Shown: positions 44,803 through 56,611 of the stretch, piece by piece | Numbering within the stretch: position 1 is the first letter of the stretch | How the letters are laid out: each line of letters begins with the position of its first letter | Assembly: GCA_036435485.1 (NCBI GenBank) | Contig: CM071597.1 | Coordinates: 147,619,647 to 147,683,646, forward strand | Source: Saposhnikovia divaricata | Taxonomy: Eukaryota > Streptophyta > Magnoliopsida > Apiales > Apiaceae | Length of the DNA stretch: 64,000 nt | Reading direction: 5' to 3' | The notes under the pieces: model-generated | What the model was told of the DNA's origin: nothing | The model's input: only the letters and a program-made list of their open reading frames with translations | The model's database searches: none | Made by a program: the position numbers and the translations under genes

Positions 44803-46719
44803 CTACAACGACAAGCCTTTGGTCAGTGGGTCTGCAATGTTATCATTTGTGTGCACTTTACATATGTGTATGTCACCCCTTTCATTAATCTCTCGAATAA
44901 GGTGAAATCTCTTGAGTATATGTTTGGATCGGGAGTGTGATCTAGGTTCTTTAGCTTGTGCAATGGCTCCATTATTATCGCAGTATAGATCAATGGGATC
45001 TGCGATCGATGGAACCACTCCCAAATCAGTCATGAATTTTCGAATCCAAACAGCCTCCTTAGCTGCTTCACATGATGTAATGTACTCAGCCTCCATTGTA
45101 GAATCAGCTACTGTTTCTTGCTTTGAACTCTTCCAGCTTACAGCACCTCCGTTTAGACAAAACACAAAACCAGACTGTGATACAGTATCATCCCTGTCTA
45201 TTTGGAAACTTGCATCGGTGTAACCTTTTACAACCAGTTTCTACTATCCTCCATACACCAAGAATGAATCTTTAGTCCTTTTTAGGTACTTTAGAATATT
45301 CTTGACTGTCGTCCAGTGACCTTCACCTGGATTAGACTGATATCTGCTCGTCATGCTCAAAGCATACGAAACATCTGGGCGAGTACATACCATTGCATAC
45401 ATGATAGATCCAATTGCTGAGGTATATGGAACCTTACTCATGTGGTCCTTCTCATCCAATGATTTCGGACACTGGTCTTTAGAGATCGTTATCCCTTGAG
45501 ACACAGGGACATATCCCCTTTTTGCATTTTACATACCAAAACGATGCAAAACCTTATCAATGTATGTGCTCTGACTTAGACCGATCATCCTTCTAGATCT
45601 ATATCTATAGATCCTCATTCCTAGAATGTAGGTTGCCTCTTCTAAGTCTTTCATAGAGAAATTGCTCCCTAACCAAGTCTTAACAGCCTTTAGAGAAGGT
45701 ATGTCATTCCCCATTAGTAGTATATCATCAACATATAGTACTATGAAGGCCACATGACTCCCACTAACCTTCTTGTAAACACAAGGTTTATCTTCGTTTT
45801 GAACAAAGCCATACTCTTTGACTATTTCATCAAAACGGATATCCCATCTCCTAGAGGCTTGCTTCAATCCATAAATGGATCGACGTAATTTACATACCTT
45901 GCCAACATTCCTTGGATCGACAAAACCTTCAGGTTGTGTCATGTATACATCCTCTTCAAGGCTTCCATTAAGGAAGGCTATTTTGACATCCATTTGCCAG
46001 ATTTCATAATCATGGAATGCTGCAATGGCAAGCAAAATCCTTATGGATTTGACCATAGCCACTGGTGAGAATGTTTCATCATAGTCAATACCATGAATTT
46101 GTTTGAAACCTTTTGCAACCAGCCTTGCCTTATAGGTCTGAACATTTCCATCCATGTCAGTTTTCTTCTTGAAAACCCATTTGCACCCTACGGGTTTTAC
46201 CCCTTCAGGTGGATCAACCAAAGTCCATACTTGGTTTTCGTACATGGAATCCATCTCGGATTTCATGGCTTCAAACCATCTCTTAGAGTCTGGACTATTC
46301 ATAGCATCTTGGTATGTGAGAGGCTCATCTTCATCTATGAGCATCAAATCACAACATTGAGTCAAGAGAAATCCATATCCTTCTGGCTCATGGCGAATTC
46401 TACCAGTTCTATGAACAACCTGTGTTTGTTGAGCATTATCATTATCCTGCTCTTGTTCCACTTCAGGTTCAATGCTATTTTGTGGTTCTCGATCTTCATC
46501 GAGATCTATGGTTCTCCCACTGTTTCTTTTGGAAACAAAATCTCTTTCCATGAAGACATCATCTCGAGCAATAAACACTTTCTGCTCAGAAGGACTATAA
46601 AAATAATACGCTTCATTAGGGTATCCCACAAAATTGCACTCTTCTGATTTAGGTCCAAGCTTGTCAGATACTTGACGTTTCACAAACGCCTTGCATCCCC
46701 AAACTTTCATAAAGCTCAT
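44803..46719 (-). pseudogene. Element G reverse transcriptase and RNase H
   Basis: Minus strand. A long frame (46719-45529) reads VWTLVDPPEGVKPVGCKWVF, YKARLVAKGFKQIHGIDYDE, TFSPVAMVKSIRILLAIAAF, IWQMDVKIAFLNGSLEEDVY and the catalytic FIVLYVDDILLMGN. After a stop at about 45529 it continues PYTSAIGSIMYAMVCTRPDV, and after another near 45243 the copia RNase H: DSTMEAEYITSCEAAKEAVW, DLYCDNNGAIAQA, ILKRFHLIREI and ADPLTKGLS. The catalytic RT residues are intact; three frame breaks inactivate the polyprotein. Confidence 0.95.
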
Positions 46720-47570
46720 GCCTGACCGTTTCTCCTCCCATATCTCATATGGAGTCTTTTAAACCTTCTTAGCAGGAACACTGTTAAGTGTGAAAGCTGC
46801 TATTTCTAGAGCGTAACCCCAGAAACTAATTGGAAGATCTTCATGACTCATCATCGATCGCACCATGTCCAACAAGGTGCGATTTCTCCTCTCTGAAACT
46901 CCATTCCATTGAGGTGCACCTGGCGGAGTGAGTTGTGATACAATACCACACTCCGCCAATTTGCTTCTCTACTTCAGCCTTGTATTCTTTGAACTTTTCA
47001 AAAGAATCGGATTTATTCTTCATAAGATATACATATCCATATCTACTGAAATCATCAGTAAATCTTATGAAGTATTAGTAGCCTTCTCTAGCCATCACAC
47101 GCATTGGGCCACATACATCACTATGTATTAGCTCCAGATGTTCAGTGGCCCTTTGACCCTTACCAGTGAAAGGGGCTTTAGTCATCTTACCAAGCAAACA
47201 AGATTCGCATTCTTGGTATGATTCAAAATCAAACTTATCTAAGTATCCATTCTTATATAATTTGGATATGCGTTTCTCATTTATATGGCCTAGACGACAA
47301 TGTCAGAGGTATGTTTGATTTGAGTCATTAACTTTAAGTCATTTGTTTTTTTATATTACAGACATGATTATCTAAATCAAGAACATATAAACCATTAAAC
47401 AAACGCGCAACACCATAGGTTAAATCATTCAAAGCAAAAGAGCAACTGTTGTTCTTTATTGTAAACGAAAAACATTTCTTGTCCAAACAAGAAACAGAAA
47501 TAATGTTTCTACGAATCGCAGGCACGTAAAAACAGTCATATAGTTCTAAAACAAGCCCAGAGGGCAAAGA
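46720..47570 (-). pseudogene. Element G integrase
   Basis: Minus strand. The GAG-pre-integrase part shows DCFYVPAIRRNIISVSCLDK and the region near 47330-47190 with CESCLLGKM. The core follows (HSDVCGPM near 47120, FTDDFSRYGYVYLMKNKSD near 47040), a frame change near 46980, then LTPPGAPQWNGVSERRNRTL (the conserved PQQNGVxERRN block, here PQWNG). Stops at 47334, 47072 and 46758 break it. Confidence 0.9.
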
Positions 47571-47762
47571 TAAATAATAAGTCCCTACAGCTAAAGCAAC
47601 AACTCATGCTTCATTGCCAACTCGTAGGTCCACTTCTCCCTTAGCCAAAGTCCTACTTCTCTACATTTCCTGCACATTTATACAAATGTGAGAAGCACAT
47701 CCAGTATCCAATATCCAAGATGTAGAAATAGACAGATTGACTTCTATAACATAAATACCTGA
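47571..47762 (-). pseudogene. Element G protease
   Basis: Minus strand reads SISTSWILDTGCASHIC, the copia aspartic protease active site, near 47730-47680. Stops follow at about 47664 and 47606. Confidence 0.85.
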
Positions 47763-48613
47763 TCAAGAAATCTGAACATCCTTCATTTTCTTCAGATCCT
47801 CCAAGTAAACTGAATAGTTTCTCTTCGAGTGACCAGTTTTCTTACAGTAGTGACATTCACCCTTAGCAACACCACCTTTAGGCTTTAAAGCCTGTTTGGG
47901 ACCTGACTTTAGCTTGGGTGTAGAATCAGATCTAGTCTTCTTCTTACCTTTCCACTTGACTTTCCCCTTGGCCTTACCTTTATTGCCCACCATCAGTATG
48001 GGGGCGGGTTCAGCTGTCTTCATTATGGTCTCATATGTTCTCAACATATGCAACAATTCAGTAGGTGTTTTGTCAAATTCATTCATATTGTAGTTCACAA
48101 CAAACTGAGTGAATTTGTTGTTCAAATAATTCATGATTAGGTCAATACCAGTTTCCGGACCAATTGGGAAACCCAAAGTTTCAAGGTACTCATCTTCATC
48201 AGAACATGTGGGCCAACTGGTTCACTTGCCCCTTGTTTGCAATTAAAGAGTGACTTACTCGTGTTGAACCTTTCTTGATGAGTTTGGCTTGCAAACATGT
48301 TTTGCAAGTGCTCATTGATAGTATATGCATCCATATGCACATGTTGTCTTTGAAGCTCAGCACTCATAGTTGCCAACATAAGACATGCAACATCATTTGC
48401 ATCATTCTCATCCCTTGTGTGGGCCACTTGTTCCTCAACAGTAGCGCCCTCAGGAAGGGGACCTGGCGGAGGGATATCAATGACATGAAGCTTGCGCTCC
48501 TGCCTGAGGACAATCCTCAAATTCCTCTGCCAGTCTAGGAAGTTGTTTCCTCCTGTTAGCTTGTCCTTCTCAAGGACTGATCGTACGGATAGTGTGTTTG
48601 TGTTGTTTGCCAT
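47763..48613 (-). pseudogene. Element G gag
   Basis: Minus strand, starting MANNTNTLSVRSVLEKDKLT, then GGNNFLDWQRNLRIVL (the copia gag W-block), AYTINEHLQNMFASQTHQER and, after a frame change near 48150, ELLHMLRTYETIMK. A single zinc knuckle CHYCKKTGHSKRNY lacks its last Cys (Tyr instead). About 270 residues in all. Confidence 0.92.
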
Positions 48614-50273
48614 TACTTAGTATCTACAATGATAAAAGCACAAAATAAACATTAGATTGTCTGAGTTATAAATTATTATGTTCAAATGATTATGATATAT
48701 TCATAATATATCTCCCACTATTTTTATCAAATTAATAGCCCTTACTATTAATTCGGAAAGAATATCCCATAAATGTTTCCAGTGAGCCAAGATCCATATT
48801 TCATCATGTCTTAAGTGAACCACTGGTAGTCCTTAAAACATGATTATTTAGGTAGACAACAGTTGTCAATTATATCATATATAATTCTTGGATAGTTTGG
48901 TGAACAACGATTGATCTTATCTATCTAATAGATTTTTAACCAAGCTCTATGCTTCTAAGTTTATAATAGTTGAATATAACCGTTTATTTTCACCTTATTA
49001 TGACGACTCAGTTAAGTTAGACCCAATGATACAACGGCCGAATATAACCATTTATATTCATCGCATCTCACCACGATAGACTGGAGTCCCCTGCCACTAA
49101 CATCCATTCCCCTTATCGATCTAGGATTTGATGAGTGTTCATTCATTGGAAAGCATCTGATTAAAACTTAATATTTTGTTAAGGGGTTTAGAAAATTTAT
49201 AACGATCATGATCACATCATAAAGAGATCCTCAATTTTCCTTGAACCAAATATTTCAAATTGACATCATAAATTGTTCATTTCCCAGGTAGATGGAGGAT
49301 CCCAATGGTCACACTTAATACCCATTAACCTTACGAATACGCATATCCGCTTTTGTCAGAAAATCCCAATTTTAGATATCAAAATTCCATATTTAATTCC
49401 GTGTTTTAAAAATCCATATTTTATAAACACAAGAATTCCATGATCGTTTGTTAATTTTAAAATCTTGAATCGTTACAGATTTTATCTTGTTTAGCATGGC
49501 AAGCATGGCATGGGTGACGTATCTAATACATGCATACATCATTAATCTAATTAAAGCATGCATCTTCTACTCTACTCATACATTCCATACATCATATGTA
49601 AAGGGCGTGAAAGTAAACGTGCAATGGTTATGGCCCAATCCTATGTGATCTTTTCAAGCTAATGAAAAGATCAAGGTCAATCTATGGGGTAAAAAATAAC
49701 TATTACATATGTCTTCTCTATTGTTTCCATTGACTCCTTAGCCTCCATGGATTGCCTCCTTGTTCTTCTTGGATGTTACATTAAAAACTATACTAATGAA
49801 CTTACAAAAGAATTCGAGTTATATTCGAGATAAACAATTACAAATAGAAAATGACATGCAAGTCGTATTTATTACAAACCAAAAGAATAAACCATTACAA
49901 CTAGGGTTTAAAGGCCATAACCATGCACCATGCTCAAGTAACCATTAAAGAACATGTAAGATCATATATAAGAGTATGCCATATCATATATCTCATGATC
50001 CAATCATCAAACATCATATATGGCTAAATCAGAAAAATCTGAAAAATCTGAAAATTTTAGGAAAACAGTAAATCGTATTTTTGAAGGCTTAAACGATGTC
50101 AGAATGCGAAAATTATTTCGACTAATCAAAAACCATCTCCGAAATCATATTATGGGTCAAAAACGGACACCAGAAACACTTTCTGCTGCAGTTTCTTTTC
50201 CAGCTTTCATAGAACGATTCCGATCAAACTATTGCTACTGCCTATCATATCATATACAATCAGACATTACATA
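48614..50273 (-). other. Leader of element G, distal part
   Basis: About 1.7 kb between the start of gag and the insertion site of H. No recognisable coding sequence. A short run with repeated GAAAAATCTGAAAAATCTG (about 50030) is low-complexity. Its other part is 56333-56594. A long leader is unusual but known in large copia elements. Confidence 0.7.
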
Positions 50274-51672
50274 TACCACTACGCCATATGTGGGCAATAG
50301 CTACGCTTTTTTCAGAGTAAAAAGCAAAAGTGTAACTATATATGCCTTAAAACGAATCTACGCCTACACTTTTTTTCTATGTTAGCATTTCTATAAATTA
50401 GTGTTACGGTAGATGTGATTCAGTATCTATGCTAACGCCAAAGTTGGTGTAGCCGTTGGTCTTTAATAAAAGTGTAACCGTTGGTCTTTAAAAATCAAAA
50501 AAAAAAAATAGGCGGCTCTAAATATTTGTCTAAAATGAGACAATAAAAAACAGGCGGCCAAATATTTGCCCAAATATTTCATTTAAGTGGGTTAATTTTC
50601 AGACATTCCCTCTATGTCAATTATTTTCAGACGACTCTCTCACTCACCAAACACAATTACACAAATCTCTCTCTACAGCTCACTCAAATCTCTCTCAACT
50701 CTCTCAACCAAATTTAAATTACACAATTAGGGCTTGTAGATTAAGGTTTCTTCAGAGGTTCTCTCTCTACAGGTTCTCTGCAATTAGGGCTTGTAGATTA
50801 GCGGCTCAATTAGGGCTTTATTTCGGGTTATATAGGGTTCGATTCAGGTTCAATTCAAGTTCAATTCAGCTTCTTGTTCGATTCAAGTATTCATCTTGTT
50901 CTTCTTATTTGTGTATAACATGTTTATTTGGGTTCAATTGGGGTTTATAAATTAGGGGTTCCTTTCGGGTTGAATTGGGGCTTGTAGATTACGAATGTTT
51001 GTTTGTGTATAACAGGCTTATAAACATGGTAATAATTGTTTCAATTGTTTTTTTTTGTTTCGATTTTAGTTACAGTTTTGGAAGATGTTTTGGAGCTTAA
51101 CAACTTGATTATGGTTGGTTTAACAGCTTGAGCTCAATTTACTTTAGTTTTGATTAACAGCTTGAGCTCAATTTATTTGTATGTGGCCGTTGTTGGTTGG
51201 TTTAACTGTGGTTCTGAAGGCTTAATTAGCTTACTAATATTTATTTTAAATACTAGAGTATTTGTTTAAAAATGAGACTATCTACAAGTTGTTAATATTT
51301 TAGTTACTAAAACTAGATATTGTCTTGGCCGGTTCTTGAATATGTAAAACCTGAACACATAGTTAGATTAAGTAGACTTTGTGGATCTTTTATCCTCAGT
51401 GTTTTCTTTTCCTGTTTATTGTGTTTAAGCATGCTGATTTTTCTTTTCCAAGACTGAACTTGGATAGTTCTGTTGCATGACGTAGAGTGTTTTGTATGCT
51501 CTGTAAAAAGTTTCTATTTAGGAATTATTGTAACTTTAATAAAGATGTAGCAATGAGACTATCTACTAACTGTAGGTATTTTTATTTAGTTACTAAAACT
51601 GAATAACCTAAACACATAGTTAGATTAAGTAGAATTTGCGGCTAATCGTAGTTGTTGTTTTTTACTGTAGTC

Positions 51673-52365
51673 ATGAGTGATAAAGGTTATACTTGGTTAA
51701 ATCTTCGCAAGTATACCAAAGATTACACCGAGGGAGTCGATTTTTTTGTGAAAATTGCGATAGCCAAATTTGCCGACGGAAACGAAATACAGTGTCCTTG
51801 TGATAAGTGTGAGAATCATTTTTGGCGGAGTCCCGGCACGGTTCGTGACCACCTCATTTGCCACGGACCTTGTGTAACCTTTGTAAAATGGATTTATCAT
51901 GTTACGTCATTAAAAGACAGTAATATCATGGATCCTGAACTAGACACTGAACTAGATACGGGATTTCAAGATAATTTTGACGAGATGTTGAACGTTATGT
52001 ATGGCAAGGTGGGACCAAATGAAGATGCAAGGAGATTTTATCAGCTCGTCGAGGAAGGAAAACAACCCCTCTATCCTGGTTGTAAGAAATTTTCCCGTTT
52101 AAGTTTTTTAGTTAGGCTTTACCATTGGAAGTGCATTCATGGTGTAACCGAGTCTGCGTTCGGTGAGATACTACAGCTGATTAAAGAGGTTGTTCCCGAT
52201 ATTAATGTGCCTGCCTCTTTCAATTCCGCCAAAAAGATCATCAAGAATTTAGGTCTTGACTATAAGAAAATACATGCATGTCCAAATGACTGCATGTTGT
52301 ATTGGCGTGAGAATGAAAAGGCAGTTTCTTGCAAAACTTGTAGTGCTTCAAGGTGGAAATTTTAA
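51673..52365 (+). pseudogene. Truncated TNP2-type CACTA transposase (N-terminal part)
   Basis: Starts MSDKGYTWLNLRKYTKDYTE. The transposase-associated domain is complete: GVDFFVKIAI, then CPCDKCENHFW, VRDHLICHGP, and FVKWIYH. The following region reads EEGKQPLYPGCKKFSRLSFL, VRLYHWKCIHGVTESAFGEI, FNSAKKIIKNLGLDYKKIHA and CPNDCMLYWRENEKAVSCKT, ending CSASRWKF-stop. In full TNP2 proteins this is followed by several hundred residues with the catalytic domain (Transposase_21), which is absent here. The frame itself is undamaged over 230 codons, so the deletion is probably recent. The next gene starts 50 bp downstream. Confidence 0.92.
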
Positions 52366-52411
52366 ATTAAGTTAATTGTAATGTGACTGACCAGTATTGG
52401 ATTTTGTTACA

Positions 52412-55400
52412 GGATGGATGAAACTGTGATTGTTCGATTGCACCACAAGGGACGCTTCACAAAGAATAAGTATATTGGTGGCTCACATGATACATTTGAG
52501 GAAGACCCTGACAGGTTTTCCTACTCAGTACTGATGGAATTTGTTAAAGAAATGAAATACAAGGAGATTGGAGGCATATTTGTTAATAATGATGGCTGGA
52601 AACTAGTGTCAGATGATCAAACTCTTCGTCAATTTACTCAAGAGAAAACTGAGCTTGACTTTTACATTGAGTGCACTGTCAACAAAGCTATACCAGCAGT
52701 GAAACAAGTGCAACCGCATGTGGTTGTAAGGCCAAGATCAAGCCCTGTTATAACTAAAGAAAAGATGGCTGAGAAGCGGACTTTTGTGACACTACAGAAT
52801 ATCAATGCTGAGAAAAAACGAAAGCTGAAGGATAGGAATGACGATAAGGAAAGGAGAATTAGCACAAGGAAAAAACTATAGTTCAATGATGATGTTAGTA
52901 CTCATGAGGAGGAATTAATAGGTCTGGCGGATTATATAAAAAGGTTTGAGTCACCTGATACAAAGGCAGAGAAAGCCAGTGAGGGTTTGCCTGATCCCAA
53001 GGCAAAGATAGTTGGTGCGGGATTGCCTGATATAAAGGCAAAGAAATCCAGTGAGGAATTGCGTGATACAAAGACAAAAGAAGCTGGTGCGGGATTGCCT
53101 GATCCAAAGGCAAAGACAGTTGGTGAGGAATTGGGAAAATGTGTTGAAGGGCAAGGATGTAATGACTATGAGATGAAAAGGAATGATAATGTAGCGAAAA
53201 ATAAAGCAAAACTTAAAGAACTTGGATTGGTCCCAAGTAAGTCTGCTAAGAGTTGTCAAAAGGACAAAGGTAAATGCAAGGAAACAAATGAAGATGCAAG
53301 TGAAAGTGAGTATGTCCCGGATAATAATGATGTTGAAGCTGAACAACAAAGTGATCGTGAGGATGATAATGTCACTTCAAAGGTATGTTTTTATTTAATT
53401 TATGCATTAACTTAATTTTACTTAATTTATAGTACTGCTGGTAATTGGTAAATACTAAAATTTGTAGAGAACAAAAAAGGTCAAGAGATAAAGAGTTGAG
53501 ATCGGTGCTGGTCCAAGAACTCGTTTGCAAGCTACTAAACTGCCAGGTTCATCTGAAAAGAAGGAAGCAACTGCAGGCGCAACTTCACTTCCTGTGGAGG
53601 TATTTACAATAGTTCTTCTTGTTACCAAATTACGGAAGTTGAGGTTTGTGAGGTTTTTTTTATATTTTAATATTCTTGCTTTGAAGGTTAATAATGCACC
53701 ATTGGTTTCTCTAAAAGAAAAGCTAAAAAGTTTGAGAGAAGGTCCTGGTTCAATGGCTCTGTACTTGGAGTTACGGGAAAAACAACAAATTGAAAATGAA
53801 ATTCCGCGAGCAGAGTCTCAAACGCAACATTTGCAGTCACAGTCCGGTAATTTACTAGATCACATGCATGTTAGAGTATTACATGCTCTTATATGATTTT
53901 TTACTTTGCAATTCATTTTTACATGCTATTACATAAAACAATTATATTATTCATTTTCACTTTGCAATTCATTTTTATATAATTTTTTTACTGAAATATA
54001 AAAGTTGAAAAAGGCATAACAATTAAATTTACAATATTCCAGATGATGCATCTGTTGATGCAGCTCCAAAAAGAAAAAGAGGGAAGACCAAAATGAACCA
54101 TGTTCATAATAGAGGAGAGAAAAAAAGGATCACCCTCAATTATCTCAAGCAGCCTGTTGCGGATGATGGCAAGTTATTATCTGAATTTAGAAATTTTTTG
54201 GGGACAACTGTTAGGCAGTTTGTGTCTCTTACTTGTGCCAGTTGGCATCAAGTTCCTGAAAAAGGGCTGTTATTGGAGTATGTCCAGGTAAAATATGTCT
54301 AATATGTGAAAATCTCGCAACATTTGGTTTATATATTCATGTTTATGCACTTTGTGTAATTTTATACAGGACAAGTATATCATTCCAGAAGACGCTGTAC
54401 CGTGGATTAATAAATCGATGAGTGATCACTTTAGGAGCTTCAAAGGTCGAATCAAGAGAGACCATTATAAACCTTATAGTACAGATGATGAGAGGTTGGC
54501 ACACAGGCCCGAAGAGGTTCCTCTTTCAGATTGGAGGATTCTTTTGAAGTATTGGGGTGACGAAAAAGTTCAGGTAATGAATTTAATTTCAATGTTCAAT
54601 ATAACGAGGCTCTAATTTAACTAGATTATGGACTGGAAATTGATGAATGTTAATTCATGTCATTATTATGTATAATTAAGTATGAAAAGTGACTATTAAA
54701 TGTTCCCTTTTTATATAGGAAATTGCAAAAAGGAATCAAGAGTCACGGAATAAAATTACGGAGACCCATATTACTAGGGCCACGAGTTTCGCCCAAATTG
54801 CCCACAAGCTGGTAATGCTTATTTGACCATAATTTTTTTTTGTAATTTTTTTGTAGTTTAGCAGTTTATTAGCAGGATGAGTGATGTTTTTATATGTTCT
54901 ATTTATTGAATCCAGCGACTTGAAAAACTTGAGAAACTTAAAAATCTTGAAAAAACCCCTATCGACGGTGATGCTGAATCTGATGCTGATTGTGAAGAGC
55001 TTGCTAAAGTCTATGATGCTGATGTATATGTAGCGACTCGCAAACAAAAAGATGGCCGCGAGTACAAGTTACCTCCGGAGGTTCTTAAAACGGTTAAGGA
55101 TAAAGTTGTAAGTATTAAATGGACATTTCTCTGATATTTTTTTATTATTGTATTTTGTGTCTCAATCAAATGCACTATTCTTTTTTTTTTTTACAGGTTG
55201 ATGTTGAGAAAGTTCTACAAAATGAAGGTGCTGAGGCTGCTAATAAGTTGGTTCATGGTGGCAAGGAACACGGCCCATCTTACCTAATTGGGAGGCTTAT
55301 TCGAAAAAAGGAACCAAAGTCGAAGTCCTCGGCATCACCATGTACATCCTCCGTTCCAGATCAGCTGGTGTCAGACTTAACTACTAAGATCAGGGCTCAA

Positions 55401-55562
55401 TTGCAAAAAGAGATGGATGAGAAACTGGACCAAAAAGTTCGAGAAATGATGAAAATGTTGGCTGACAAGAACCCAGATTTGAAGTTGAACATTGAGGGCT
55501 CTGAGAAATCAGTGCAAGTGTCTGATGATGATCACAGTGTCTGTCATCAAATGACTGACTAG
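52412..55562 (+). CDS. TNPA/Ptta-type CACTA protein, multi-exon
   Basis: A gene of about seven exons (roughly 52412-53382, 53468-53599, 53686-53846, 54043-54288, 54370-54573, 54719-54811, 54916-55107, 55197-55562). The start reads ETVIVRLHHKGRFTKNKYIG and DRFSYSVLMEFVKEMKYKEI, a PB1-like domain of plant transposon proteins. A stop (TAG near 52879, after RRISTRKKL) interrupts exon 1 unless spliced out. Repeats of the type GLPDPKAK follow. The later exons hold the Ptta/En/Spm domain: SWHQVPEKGLLLEYVQ, KSMSDHFRSFKGRIKRDHYK, DWRILLKYWGDEKVQEIAKR and a SFAQIAHKL block, then a coiled coil (LQKEMDEKLDQKVREMMKML). Such proteins bind the subterminal repeats. Product probably near complete but for one stop. 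Confidence 0.78.
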
Positions 55563-55889
55563 ATTATTTTATCATATGCTAAGTGTTCAGTAGTTTCTGT
55601 TATATCTTTGGATTGCGATGGTATTACTTAGCTTCTAAGCGCTACTTACTTATGATAGTTTTTTATGGTATTTAAGTCAACTTTTGGATGTTGGTTTAGT
55701 TAATTTGGATGGTTTGTTGGTTTTTGTAGCAAATTTGGATGGTTGGTTGTATTGGAATGGTTTGTTGACAGTCTTGTGTAATTTGGATGGTTGTTTGTGT
55801 TTTGGGATGCTTGACAATATTTTTAATGGGAAGCTTTATATTTCAATATCATATGTTTCATTTTTGTATTTAAAGTGTTGGCAAAAGTA

Positions 55890-56329
55890 TAATAAAGTGT
55901 AGGCAAAATATTAAACTGTTAAAGATAAAAGTGTAGCCATAGTGATAAAGTTGTTGCCAAAAATATCAAACTGTTTCACAGTATTATGTTACAGTTGTAC
56001 TAAACAGGTGTAGGCATAGGTCTACGGCTATACTTTTAATGGTGTTACCATATTGATAATTGTGTTGGCATAGGTCTACGGCGACAAGTTTCAAGATGTA
56101 GCCACAGAAAAGAAAAGTGTAAGAATAGGGGTCTACAGCTACACAAATATACTCGTGTCACCAGAAACCAAAAAAGTGTCAGCATAGGGGTCTATGGTTG
56201 CGGCCGTTTTTGTAACACCCTCAAATTTGGTAAAAGTGTAACCGTAGCCTATTTTCTTGTTTTAGCCACACTTTTTGGGCTATAAGCACACTTTTTTAGG
56301 CGTAGTTATTGCCCATATATGGCGTAGTG
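55890..56329 (+). repeat. Right subterminal repeats of element H
   Basis: Repeats of GTGT(A/T)GGCATAGGTCTACGG and of AAAAGTGTAACCGTAG-type sequence, in variants, lead to the terminal repeat ending ATGGCGTAGTG. Matching motifs (GTGTAACCGTTGGTCTTTAA) occur at the left end near 50450-50495. These are the expected binding sites for the TNPA-like protein coded in the same element. Confidence 0.82.
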
Positions 56330-56594
56330 TACATATAAACTGATCATATAACAGTTATATAATCAATCCAAATCCAATTCAGATTGTATTTATACAACAT
56401 CATTAACCCACTGTTCTTCCAATTCTGATTCAATCTAAGCAGATTATAAACATGGCAGGCATGGTATCATCATATCATAATATTAACAGATTCATTATAT
56501 CATTCATATAACATAACTGTATCATGGCAGATTCATCAAACATGCATACTCGTAAAAATACAGTAAACACGTAACCAAATCAGCCCCTTATACA

Positions 56595-56610
56595 CGTAGC
56601 TCTGATGCCA
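56595..56610 (-). other. Primer binding site of element G (tRNA-iMet)
   Basis: The minus strand reads TGGCATCAGAGCTACG, one base inside the LTR end AACA. It matches the iMet site TGGTATCAGAGC with a single change. Confidence 0.92.
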
Positions 56611-56611
56611 T

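Larger units (their letters stand above)
50277..56329 (+). mobile_element. CACTA element H, encoding transposition proteins
   Basis: Ends CACTACGCCATATGTGGGCA (left) and, reverse complemented, CACTACGCCATATATGGGCA (right). TSD TAC at 50274-50276 and 56330-56332. 6,053 bp. It holds a truncated TNP2-type gene (51673-52365) and a multi-exon TNPA/Ptta-type gene (52412-55562), both on the + strand. Subterminal repeats with GTGTA(A/G)(C/G)C(A/G)T and GGTCTACGGCTAC motifs lie at 50320-50490 and 55900-56320. It inserted in the leader of element G. Its TIR start CACTACGCCATA is shared with element A, so the two belong to related families. Confidence 0.94.

Noticed and set aside
46093..46647. 184-codon + strand frame opposite copia RT
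   Set aside because: It is antisense to a clearly recognisable copia reverse transcriptase and has no domain of its own.
50020..50385. 121-codon frame starting MAKSEKSEKSENF
   Set aside because: It crosses from the leader of element G into the end of CACTA element H, starts with a short low-complexity repeat, and has no family match.
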